Of a stretch of DNA of 10,930 bases, positions 6,426 to 10,930 are shown piece by piece. The stretch lies in assembly GCA_039024315.1 (NCBI GenBank), contig JBCCQN010000251.1, positions 1 through 10,930 on the forward strand, given 5' to 3'. The notes under the pieces were generated by a model. The model had not been told where the DNA came from and searched no databases. It saw nothing but the letters and a program-made list of their open reading frames with translations. This DNA is from JBCAWW01 sp039024315. Lineage in GTDB: Bacteria > Bacteroidota > Bacteroidia > J057. A program made the translations under genes and the position numbers. The first letter of the stretch is position 1. The number at the start of each line of letters is the position of its first letter.

Positions 6426-7175
6426 CTAAAAGGACATACCAAAAGTGATCGACGTCTGGTAAGGAATCGCTCTAAATGGCTCAATGCTACCAGCTTGGAA
6501 GCTTTCGGAAATGCCATTGCTCGCTTGTTGAAAACTAGCATCTAGCTCGACTCCCAGACGGAAAATACGCAGTAAACGTACATTCGCCCCTAGGACAGCT
6601 CCTGCATTGGACAACAACTCTTCAGTGGAAAGAGCCGTACGGAAATCCGTCTCACGACCAATGTTGATTGGCAAGTAAACACCAGGATAGATATCCAACT
6701 TCTTATCAAGCATAAAGAAGTGGCGCTCAATCCCGATCTCTGCCATCAAATCAAAATCCTCAGCAAAACGCTCGTAATCAAATTCGGGGCAGTCATAATA
6801 GTGATCATCCCAATCGTCCCAATCATCATCATCTAGATTAGGAAACTGACCACGCCAGTCATCGACGCCATCACCATCAAAGCCGTCATGTCTGCCAGCA
6901 GTATAATAATAATCATCGCTGAAAGCATTGTAAACCTGCTGACCTTGCATCACAACCCCAAAGCGAAAAGCCCATTTTTCATTTCTGAAAAAGCGAAGAT
7001 CAAGACCTAAGGTCTGTAGATCCTGGCCGGATAAATTTTCACCGCTGAGGTCGATTACACGTGGTACATAATTGGTGTGGGTGGTTAGGCTGAGATGCTG
7101 TGCCTGCAAACTCGTGCTTTGCAATAGGCCCAACACAAAGAAAAAGCCCAATGCACGAAGGCAAAAAGATTTCAT
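6426..7175 (-). CDS. Outer-membrane beta-barrel protein with Asp-rich insert
   Basis: A 249-residue exported protein with signal peptide MKSFCLRALGFFFVLGLLQS, cleaved near SLQAQ (22-26). Alternating hydrophobic and polar strands run through the rest (for example LGLDLRFFRNEKWAFRFGVVMQGQQ, LDIYPGVYLPINIG, VLGANVRLLRIFRLGVELDAS), and the C-terminus TSITFGMSF ends in Phe as outer-membrane barrels do. The size suits a small 8- to 10-strand barrel. Residues about 87-141 interrupt the strands with an acidic, aromatic segment (HDGFDGDGVDDW at 96-107, LDDDDWDDWDDHYYD at 114-128), probably a large surface loop. DGDGVDD resembles calcium-binding loops of the thrombospondin-3 or dockerin kind, so metal binding is possible but unproven. 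Function unknown. The gene is divergent from the DUF4406 gene and is followed by the strong terminator at 6270-6312. Confidence 0.8.
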   Translation of the reverse strand: MKSFCLRALGFFFVLGLLQSTSLQAQHLSLTTHTNYVPRVIDLSGENLSGQDLQTLGLDLRFFRNEKWAFRFGVVMQGQQVYNAFSDDYYYTAGRHDGFDGDGVDDWRGQFPNLDDDDWDDWDDHYYDCPEFDYERFAEDFDLMAEIGIERHFFMLDKKLDIYPGVYLPINIGRETDFRTALSTEELLSNAGAVLGANVRLLRIFRLGVELDASFQQASNGISESFQAGSIEPFRAIPYQTSITFGMSF

Positions 7176-7205
7176 AACATGAGGGATTTAGATTGGTGTA
7201 CTTTG

Positions 7206-7219
7206 ACTCCTTGAGGAGT
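7206..7219. promoter_or_regulatory. Palindrome in the divergent gap between the barrel and DUF4406 genes
   Basis: ACTCCTTGAGGAGT has 6-base inverted arms around TG and lies 31-44 bases upstream of the barrel gene's ATG. Its position fits an operator or a 5'-UTR hairpin, but there is no second copy or adjacent regulator gene to support a specific role. Confidence 0.3.
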
Positions 7220-7236
7220 GCTTTCGCTTTGGTGAC

Positions 7237-7253
7237 ACGCTGCGCGGAACGCT
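7237..7253 (-). repeat. GCGTTC-hairpin repeat, C:G variant (copy 4, slightly degenerate)
   Basis: On the minus strand AGCGTTCCGCGCAGCGT. The hairpin is CCGC-GCA-GCGT, with the outermost pair lost but the varying C:G pair kept. It lies in the 189-base divergent gap between 7175 and 7365. Confidence 0.65.
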
Positions 7254-7364
7254 ACCCTTACTCTACATGAGATTTTTTTTGGGGGCCTAATTTTTCTCTT
7301 TCGCTTCCCCCTTTTTTATGAGACCTTCCTTGCAGTTTTTTTTCTCACACCTATTGACCAAAAG

Positions 7365-7736
7365 ATGCAAAACGAAACCGAAGTCCTGATGATTTTAGTA
7401 GCCGGACCTTTTCGCTCCGGCACCAATGACGATCCCGTGCTTATCCATCGCAATGTCGAAGCCATGAACCAAATGGCCCTCAAAGTCTATCAGAAAGGGC
7501 ATCTGCCCGTACTGGGGGAATGGTTTGCTCTGCCACTTATCGAAACCGCAGGCTCTACGGCAATGGGAGATGAAATTTGGGATAGCATGTTTCATCCTGT
7601 AGCAATCCGGATGATCAGTAAATGTGATGTGATTTTACGGATCGGCGGCCCCTCCAAAGGCTCCGATGAGATGGTCCGGATTGGCAAAGAAAAAGGCAAG
7701 CGAATTATCTATAGCCTCGATGAGCTAGACCAATAG
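7365..7736 (+). CDS. DUF4406 / nucleoside 2-deoxyribosyltransferase-like protein
   Basis: A 123-residue cytoplasmic protein with the DUF4406 pattern, a small Rossmann-like fold related to nucleoside 2-deoxyribosyltransferases. Motifs in order: MILVAGPFRSGTNDDP (9-24), a conserved Asn in HRNVEAMNQMA (28-38), GHLPVLGEWFALPL (45-58), SMFHPVAIRM (74-83), CDVILRIGGPSKGSDEMV (87-104) and GKRIIYS (111-117). In the transferase family these regions form the nucleoside- and sugar-binding site; the substrate here is unknown, and DUF4406 members are annotated mostly by structural similarity. The start at 7365 is the first ATG in frame; Met9 is an alternative that still keeps the first strand intact. It is one of only two plus-strand genes in the window, and it ends 22 bases before the stop of the oppositely transcribed lipoprotein gene. 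Confidence 0.85.
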   Translation: MQNETEVLMILVAGPFRSGTNDDPVLIHRNVEAMNQMALKVYQKGHLPVLGEWFALPLIETAGSTAMGDEIWDSMFHPVAIRMISKCDVILRIGGPSKGSDEMVRIGKEKGKRIIYSLDELDQ

Positions 7737-7758
7737 GTAGTGATTTAAGAGCAGAAGT

Positions 7759-8400
7759 TTAACTCGTCCAGGCGGCGTGTACAATGCCCACAAGATACCA
7801 ATCATCTTCGTAAGGTTCGAAGACTAGTCTGAGCGCGCGCCAATCCATCCCCATCATTTCGGCTTCTACTCCGGGAATATAGTATTCTACTACCACACAG
7901 CCCGGATAGGCTTTGCTTACATTGTTGATGGCATTGCCGTGTTGCTGGATCTGATTATAAAAAATGCTGTCAGTCGCTGCAAAATCGACATCGTACAGAT
8001 ATCGTTTATAGTATGCATTAAAGGTGGATTGGATAGGGTCGCCGGTGGCGTCTTGAACGCCCCAAGTATAAAGCGTAGAATCGCGAAACAATTCGCGTAA
8101 TTCTTTGGCCTTAAATACTTTATGATTCGTTTCGACACTTACCTGAGGGGAAAAGTGGAGGCCCATCTCAGGGTGTACCATGCGCGCCAGCTCGCGTAAA
8201 TTTTTATTTTTGATGGCTTGGATGGCCTCTTCGGCCTTGAGGGGGATGGATACTCGTGCTGCTTTATTGGGTAAAGCGGATAGATCGAGGTTCTCGTCAA
8301 CTTTATCGACGGGAGTGGCCGAGGGCGTCTCTTTTTGCTGGACATTTTCGCCGCAGGCCAGAAGCAATGCCAAACAGATAAGCATGAATGAGTTACGCAT
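7759..8400 (-). CDS. Putative lipoprotein of unknown function
   Basis: A 213-residue protein with a lipoprotein signal peptide: MRNSFMLICLALLLAC, with the lipobox Leu-Leu-Ala-Cys ending at Cys16, then a polar linker (17-50). The folded part starts near residue 52 (LKAEEAIQAIKNKNLRELARMVHP) and continues with HFSPQVSVE, YTWGVQDATGDPI, FNAYYKRYLYDVDFA, NAINNVSKAYPG, VVVEYYIPG and MGMDWRALRLVFEP, ending DDWYLVGIVHAAWTS. I recall similar sequences (WGVYDGTGDPI..., GMDWxSLRLVFE..., WYLVGIIHDQWT) among uncharacterised secreted or lipid-anchored proteins of Firmicutes and Bacteroidota. The fold may be NTF2-like, as a single conserved domain with a helix-first, sheet-later pattern, but that is inference. 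It converges tail to tail with the DUF4406 gene. Confidence 0.85.
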   Translation of the reverse strand: MRNSFMLICLALLLACGENVQQKETPSATPVDKVDENLDLSALPNKAARVSIPLKAEEAIQAIKNKNLRELARMVHPEMGLHFSPQVSVETNHKVFKAKELRELFRDSTLYTWGVQDATGDPIQSTFNAYYKRYLYDVDFAATDSIFYNQIQQHGNAINNVSKAYPGCVVVEYYIPGVEAEMMGMDWRALRLVFEPYEDDWYLVGIVHAAWTS

Positions 8401-8450
8401 ACACAGTATATATGCTTAAAGATAGCATTTTATTGTGCTGCGTTGGGATT

Positions 8451-8470
8451 ACCGCTGCGCGGAACGCTTA
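8451..8470 (-). repeat. GCGTTC-hairpin repeat, C:G variant (copy 5)
   Basis: The minus strand reads TAAGCGTTCCGCGCAGCGGT, a hairpin CCGC-GCA-GCGG after GCGTTC. It matches 2974-2994 over 21 bases and opens the repeat cluster 8451-8663, upstream of the lipoprotein gene. Confidence 0.75.
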
Positions 8471-8476
8471 TCCCTT

Positions 8477-8499
8477 GCGAAAAGGCAGTGCCTTTTCGC
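8477..8499. repeat. Near-perfect 23-base palindrome
   Basis: GCGAAAAGGCA (8477-8487) and TGCCTTTTCGC (8489-8499) are exact inverted arms with a single central base. It lies between the opposite-facing GCGTTC-hairpin copies at 8451 and 8513, so the block 8451-8528 is a nested inverted repeat. In RNA it could fold strongly on either strand. There is no T-run beside it. Confidence 0.7.
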
Positions 8500-8512
8500 G
8501 TACTAAGATTAG

Positions 8513-8528
8513 GCGTTCTGCACAGCAG
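8513..8528 (+). repeat. GCGTTC-hairpin repeat, T:A variant (copy 6)
   Basis: GCGTTCTGCACAGCAG with hairpin CTGC-ACA-GCAG. It is inverted relative to the copy at 8451-8470 and agrees with that copy's reverse complement at 13 of 16 positions. Confidence 0.7.
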
Positions 8529-8545
8529 AGGAATATCTCTAAAGG

Positions 8546-8566
8546 CCTTTCGACTGCGCTCAAGCT
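8546..8566. repeat. Dispersed 'CGACTGCGCTCAAG' repeat
   Basis: The stretch contains TTCGACTGCGCTCAAGCT, a sequence type very frequent between genes in Bacteroidota. It is related to the copy at 2923-2942 (GGACTTCGCTCAAGCT). In both places it lies 17-18 bases after a T:A variant of the GCGTTC-hairpin repeat, so the two elements seem to travel or accumulate together. Confidence 0.6.
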
Positions 8567-8609
8567 CACAAATAGGAATAAGTAGAACAAAGTTAAAGAG
8601 ATACCGATT

Positions 8610-8640
8610 TGTCATTCCGAGTATCACCGAGGAAACTTTA
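8610..8640. repeat. Dispersed 'TGTCATTCCGAG...CGAGGAA' repeat
   Basis: TGTCATTCCGAG (8610-8621) and CGAGGAAAC (8628-8636) match the ends of a well-known intergenic repeat type of Bacteroidota (TCATTCCGAG, a short variable middle, CGAGGAA). TTCC and GGAA can pair. Only one copy is present in this window. Confidence 0.6.
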
Positions 8641-8646
8641 GTGGTA

Positions 8647-8663
8647 AACGTTCTGCGCAGCAG
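8647..8663 (+). repeat. GCGTTC-hairpin repeat, T:A variant (copy 7)
   Basis: AACGTTCTGCGCAGCAG with hairpin CTGC-GCA-GCAG; the first base of the head is A instead of G. It lies 12 bases past the TetR stop codon. Confidence 0.65.
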
Positions 8664-8674
8664 TAGGCAAAAAG

Positions 8675-9259
8675 CTAAGCCTCCAAAGTCGCTAGGCCGG
8701 TCTCTAAAACGGAGGTTAGATAAGCGCGCTCTGGTTTGAGCTTGACCATCACTTTGAGACCGCCATAGAGGGCAAAAACGTACTCAGCTAGCTGTTGAGC
8801 GGATTGCTTTTGCGTGATTTTTCCTCGCTCTTGACCAGAGCGAATAAAATCAGCCATCACGGCTTCGGCTAATTCTTTGTGATTTAAGAGATGTTTGAGG
8901 GTCGCTTCGTCGCCTTTCTGTAATTCGGTGGCGGTATTGACGACAAAGCAACCTTTGGGACCATCTGGGGTGAGATCGTCCTCCAATGATTGCACGATCA
9001 TTTTTTTTAAACCTTTGATAACCGAATCTTGGGTTTCAAAAAAGGCTTTGAGCTGCGCTAAGTTTTGAGAGGTGTATTGCTTAACGGCCTTATCAAACAA
9101 GGCCTGCTTATCCCCAAAAGTGCTGTAAAGACTGGCGCGATTGACGCCCATATGCTCTACGAGTTGACCATAGCTAGTGGCATGATAACCCTGTAGCCAA
9201 AAAAGCTCCATTGCTTTTTCGAGCGCGACAGTTTCATCAAATGCTCTGGGTCTGGCCAT
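8675..9259 (-). CDS. TetR/AcrR-family transcriptional regulator
   Basis: A 194-residue regulator of normal TetR length. Residues 9-55 form the DNA-binding domain: ETVALEKAMELFWLQGYHATSYGQLVEHMGVNRASLYSTFGDK contains the helix-turn-helix (about 29-48) and the family's Y-x-x-F-x-x-K motif. The C-terminal ligand and dimer domain includes GPKGCFVVNTATEL (100-113); a Gly-Cys at this place (Cys104) is common in TetR proteins of the NemR-like kind, where the Cys senses electrophiles, so redox or electrophile sensing is possible here but only inferred. The gene lies 123 bases downstream of the SDR dehydrogenase gene on the same strand. Two similar palindromes upstream of that gene (10197-10243) are the natural candidate operators. 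A perfect Bacteroidota -7 box lies just upstream (9267-9274), so it may also have its own promoter. Confidence 0.92.
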   Translation of the reverse strand: MARPRAFDETVALEKAMELFWLQGYHATSYGQLVEHMGVNRASLYSTFGDKQALFDKAVKQYTSQNLAQLKAFFETQDSVIKGLKKMIVQSLEDDLTPDGPKGCFVVNTATELQKGDEATLKHLLNHKELAEAVMADFIRSGQERGKITQKQSAQQLAEYVFALYGGLKVMVKLKPERAYLTSVLETGLATLEA

Positions 9260-9266
9260 TGTCTTA

Positions 9267-9274
9267 CAAAATTA
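9267..9274 (-). promoter_or_regulatory. Possible -7 promoter box for the TetR gene
   Basis: On the minus strand TAATTTTG exactly fits the Bacteroidota -7 consensus TAnnTTTG and ends 7 bases before the ATG at 9259. No clear TTG -33 box is seen at 19-21 bases upstream. Such a close start site would give a leaderless or nearly leaderless mRNA. Confidence 0.3.
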
Positions 9275-9292
9275 ATGAAAAGTATTTAGTCT

Positions 9293-9370
9293 AGTAGTTA
9301 GTATTAAGTATTTAGTACACAGACCTAAATGCAGATCTAATATTATACTAAATACTTAATACTCTCTACT
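9293..9370. repeat. AT-rich inverted repeat between SDR and TetR genes
   Basis: The left arm 9293-9317 includes AGTATTAAGTATTTAGTA. The right arm 9346-9370 includes its exact reverse complement TACTAAATACTTAATACT. The 25-base arms agree at 23 positions around a 28-base centre. Weaker similarity continues outward to about 9277 and 9383, up to the SDR stop codon. It shares AGTATTTAGTAC (9307-9318) with the element at 1439-1581. On the transcript it would form a long A/U hairpin between the two genes and could reduce read-through. Confidence 0.7.
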
Positions 9371-9382
9371 TAGTACTTTTTA

Positions 9383-10138
9383 CTACCCCAAGATAGGGTT
9401 GAGGTTGACACCACCGTCGATCACGTACTCACTGCCGGTGATGAAGGATGCATCATCAGAAGCGAGGAAGCTAACGAGCTTGGCGATGTCTGGGGATTCA
9501 CCAAATCTTTTGACGGGAACACGCTGCTGCATGGCGCCGGCAAATTCGTTGAGGGCTTCTTGAGGCATACCGATTTTGCTAAAGATGGGGGTGTTTACGG
9601 GACCAGGTGAAACGGTATTTACTCTGATACCTCGCTCTGCTAGTTCGTAAGCAGCTACTCTGGTCAAGGAGTTAAGGGCTGCTTTAGATGAGCCATAAAC
9701 AGCTGAGTTGGGCATGCCCGCATGTGCGTTGACGGAAGAAAGGTTGATAACTGAAGAACCTTCTCCGAGTAGCGGCAAGAATTTTTGCAGGGTGAAAAGC
9801 GCTCCTTTGTAGTTGACGCTAGTAATGTTGTCAAATAGCTCTTCGGTGATTTGCTCTAGAGAGGCAAATGCGGCAATACCCGCATTGATAAAGAGGATGT
9901 CCACTTTGTCATGGCTGGCTTTTACTGTAGATACGAGATTATCGATCTGAGCTAAGTCTGCTTGGTCAGAGGCAACTCCAGTAGCACCTAATTGCGCTGC
10001 GGCCGTGGCCACGGTCTCTGGATTGCGACCGGTAATAAATACTTTGGCGCCTTGGGCGATGAGTTCTTCTGCTGTCGCATAACCAATACCGCTAGTTCCA
10101 CCGGTTACTACTGCTACTTTTCCGTCTAATTTTCCCAT
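9383..10138 (-). CDS. Short-chain dehydrogenase/reductase (SDR), classical type
   Basis: A 251-residue NAD(P)(H)-dependent oxidoreductase of the classical SDR size. Cofactor-binding TGGTSGIG is at 12-19; TGRN (36-39) after the second strand has an Arg that favours NADP(H). NAG is at 85-87, structural Asn in SVNYKG (Asn109), and the catalytic residues are Ser135 (INLSS), Tyr148 and Lys152 (YGSSK). The PGPVNTP motif (178-184) follows, and the C-terminus has the usual GSEYVIDGG. The substrate cannot be told from sequence: family members reduce or oxidise alcohols, sugars, steroids and acyl groups, and many are annotated like FabG. It is followed by a TetR gene and preceded by two likely TetR operators, a layout typical of a stress- or xenobiotic-inducible reductase. 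It is divergent from fumarylacetoacetase with a 270-base gap. Confidence 0.93.
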   Translation of the reverse strand: MGKLDGKVAVVTGGTSGIGYATAEELIAQGAKVFITGRNPETVATAAAQLGATGVASDQADLAQIDNLVSTVKASHDKVDILFINAGIAAFASLEQITEELFDNITSVNYKGALFTLQKFLPLLGEGSSVINLSSVNAHAGMPNSAVYGSSKAALNSLTRVAAYELAERGIRVNTVSPGPVNTPIFSKIGMPQEALNEFAGAMQQRVPVKRFGESPDIAKLVSFLASDDASFITGSEYVIDGGVNLNPILG

Positions 10139-10196
10139 GATAGATAATGATTGATTTGTTGAGTTAATGAATTATGAAGTATTCGACTTAGTTAAA

Positions 10197-10208
10197 GAAC
10201 GATTGTTC
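10197..10208. promoter_or_regulatory. Candidate TetR operator 1 upstream of SDR gene
   Basis: GAACGATTGTTC is an imperfect palindrome (10 of 12 positions symmetric), 59-70 bases upstream of the SDR ATG. It shares GAACGAT and the TTC end with the second site at 10230-10243. The sites' centres are 34 bases apart. Confidence 0.55.
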
Positions 10209-10229
10209 CAAAACCGAATACATGATTAC

Positions 10230-10243
10230 AGAACGATCATTCT
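10230..10243. promoter_or_regulatory. Candidate TetR operator 2 upstream of SDR gene
   Basis: AGAACGATCATTCT is palindromic at 12 of 14 positions. With site 1 it gives a shared form GAACGATYRTTC. Two like palindromes in front of an SDR-TetR pair suggest binding of the downstream TetR protein. No copy is seen in front of the TetR gene itself. Confidence 0.55.
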
Positions 10244-10298
10244 GAAATAAGGTTCGGAAAATTTTAAAATATTTTGAGCAAGGAGGCTAAACTGGGCT

Positions 10299-10318
10299 TA
10301 AGCGTTCCGCGCAGCGGT
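10299..10318 (+). repeat. GCGTTC-hairpin repeat, C:G variant (copy 8)
   Basis: TAAGCGTTCCGCGCAGCGGT with hairpin CCGC-GCA-GCGG, identical over 20 bases to the reverse complement of the copies at 2974-2994 and 8451-8470. It lies in the divergent gap between the SDR and fumarylacetoacetase genes, 91 bases before the latter's ATG. Confidence 0.75.
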
Positions 10319-10408
10319 CCACTTGCCCTTAGCTAGCCCTTGTCAAATCCGTCTTGCCTTTCCCGAAAAGCAGTCCCAAATTGCAGGACAAATTTTCAAG
10401 CCCCTGTT

Positions 10409-10930
10409 ATGAATATTCCTGCTAACGATCCCCGCCTTCGTTCCTGGCTTTCTATATCTGCTGATAGCGACTTTTCTCTGCAAAATCTGCCCTTTGGCGT
10501 ATTTCAAACCGATAAATTGGCTCCTCGCATGGCTTCGGCCATTGGTGATTATGCCATTGACTTAGATGCCCTGCATGAGTTGGGCTATTTTGAAGAATTA
10601 CAGCTAGCCGAAGGTCTGTTTTTGAGTAAAAATCTCAATCCTCTCTTAGCCCTTGGCCAGCCAGTTTGGCGTGCTTTGCGTCAGCGTCTTTCCGATCTCT
10701 TCAATGCTGAAAAAAGCCCAGAACTTGCCCATCACCCTGAGTTTCAGGAGGCTGTTCTCTATCCGAGAGATCAGGTTGAGATGTTGATACCAGTTTATGT
10801 GCGGGACTATACCGATTTTTATTCTAGTGTGGAGCATGCCACCAATGTCGGTACTATGTTTCGTGGCGCCGAAAACGCCCTCATGCCCAACTGGAAGCAT
10901 TTGCCAGTAGGTTATCACGGACGAGCTTCC
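10409..10930 (+). CDS. fahA: Fumarylacetoacetase, N-terminal part (3' end outside window)
   Basis: This frame starts at ATG 10409 and runs open through the right edge, 174 codons. It is the N-terminal SH3-like domain and the start of the catalytic domain of fumarylacetoacetase (EC 3.7.1.2), which splits fumarylacetoacetate into fumarate and acetoacetate at the end of tyrosine/homogentisate catabolism in the cytoplasm. Telling motifs are DFSLQNLPFGVF (21-32), YTDFYSSVEHATNVGTMFR (134-152) and NALMPNWKHLPVGYHGRAS (156-174). Compared with the human enzyme as I remember it, the metal ligand Asp126, catalytic His133, Arg142 and Tyr159 correspond to Asp136, His143, Arg152 and Tyr169, a constant offset of ten, so the active-site residues seen so far are intact. 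The start gives the expected N-terminal length. There is no Shine-Dalgarno sequence, as usual in this phylum. It is divergent from the SDR gene. Confidence 0.95.
   Translation, partial: MNIPANDPRLRSWLSISADSDFSLQNLPFGVFQTDKLAPRMASAIGDYAIDLDALHELGYFEELQLAEGLFLSKNLNPLLALGQPVWRALRQRLSDLFNAEKSPELAHHPEFQEAVLYPRDQVEMLIPVYVRDYTDFYSSVEHATNVGTMFRGAENALMPNWKHLPVGYHGRAS

Noticed and set aside
7281..7317. GGGGG/CCCCC pair followed by TTTTTT on the plus strand as a terminator
   Set aside because: The stem is only five pairs with a 21-base loop and lies upstream of the plus-strand gene in a divergent gap, where a terminator would have no transcript to stop.
8417..8424. TATCTTTA on the minus strand as a -7 box of the lipoprotein gene
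   Set aside because: It matches TAnnTTTG at all but the last position but has no -33 partner; such near matches occur by chance in AT-rich gaps.
8443..8739. Plus-strand open frame of 98 codons across the repeat cluster and the 3' end of the TetR gene
   Set aside because: Its product is low-complexity and basic, it is made of translated intergenic repeats plus antisense of the TetR gene, and it has no recognisable domain.
10646..10918. Minus-strand open frame of 90 codons
   Set aside because: It lies wholly antisense to the clear fumarylacetoacetase coding sequence.

Overview
The window looks like chromosomal DNA from a member of the Bacteroidota, perhaps Saprospiraceae-like; the family is a weak guess. 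Several things point there. No start has a clear Shine-Dalgarno sequence, and A-rich leaders sit in front of the ATGs. Secreted proteins carry signal peptides of the LQAQ / STQAQ kind, and one outer-membrane barrel ends in Phe. Intergenic gaps are full of short repeats of types common in this phylum (TGTCATTCCGAG..., TCGACTGCGCTCAAG..., AGTATTTAGTAC...). Eight of the ten genes lie on the minus strand.

Layout. 1-1139: two tandem paralogous small membrane proteins, the first cut by the window edge. 1140-1652: a 513-base non-coding stretch with direct repeats, a long imperfect inverted repeat and a terminator-like hairpin. 1653-2825: secreted alpha/beta hydrolase with a C-terminal TPR tail. 2826-3001: repeat-filled gap. 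3002-6160: a two-gene unit, a SIR2-like protein with a C-terminal EAD11-like domain followed 9 bases later by a membrane-anchored nSTAND1 NTPase. 6161-6425: hairpin-rich gap. 6426-7175: outer-membrane beta-barrel with an Asp-rich insert. 7365-7736 (+): DUF4406 / nucleoside deoxyribosyltransferase-like protein. 7759-8400: lipoprotein. 8401-8674: dense cluster of intergenic repeats. 8675-10138: TetR regulator and short-chain dehydrogenase, with two candidate operators upstream of the dehydrogenase. 10409-10930 (+): N-terminal part of fumarylacetoacetase, the last step of tyrosine catabolism.

The most interesting locus is the SIR2-like/nSTAND1 pair. By domain logic it resembles STAND-based conflict (immunity) systems. 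However, the SIR2-like domain appears to lack the Asn and His needed for NAD+ cleavage, and the STAND protein has no N-terminal effector-associated domain but does have a transmembrane helix and an unassigned C-terminal domain. It may be a membrane-associated sensing complex built round a pseudo-SIR2 rather than a standard NADase system.

The second notable signal is a family of eight intergenic copies of a short motif, GCGTTC followed by a 4-bp hairpin. Its second stem pair changes from C:G to T:A in a compensatory way, which suggests a structure-constrained (REP-like) element. The other genes look like ordinary accessory or housekeeping genes.
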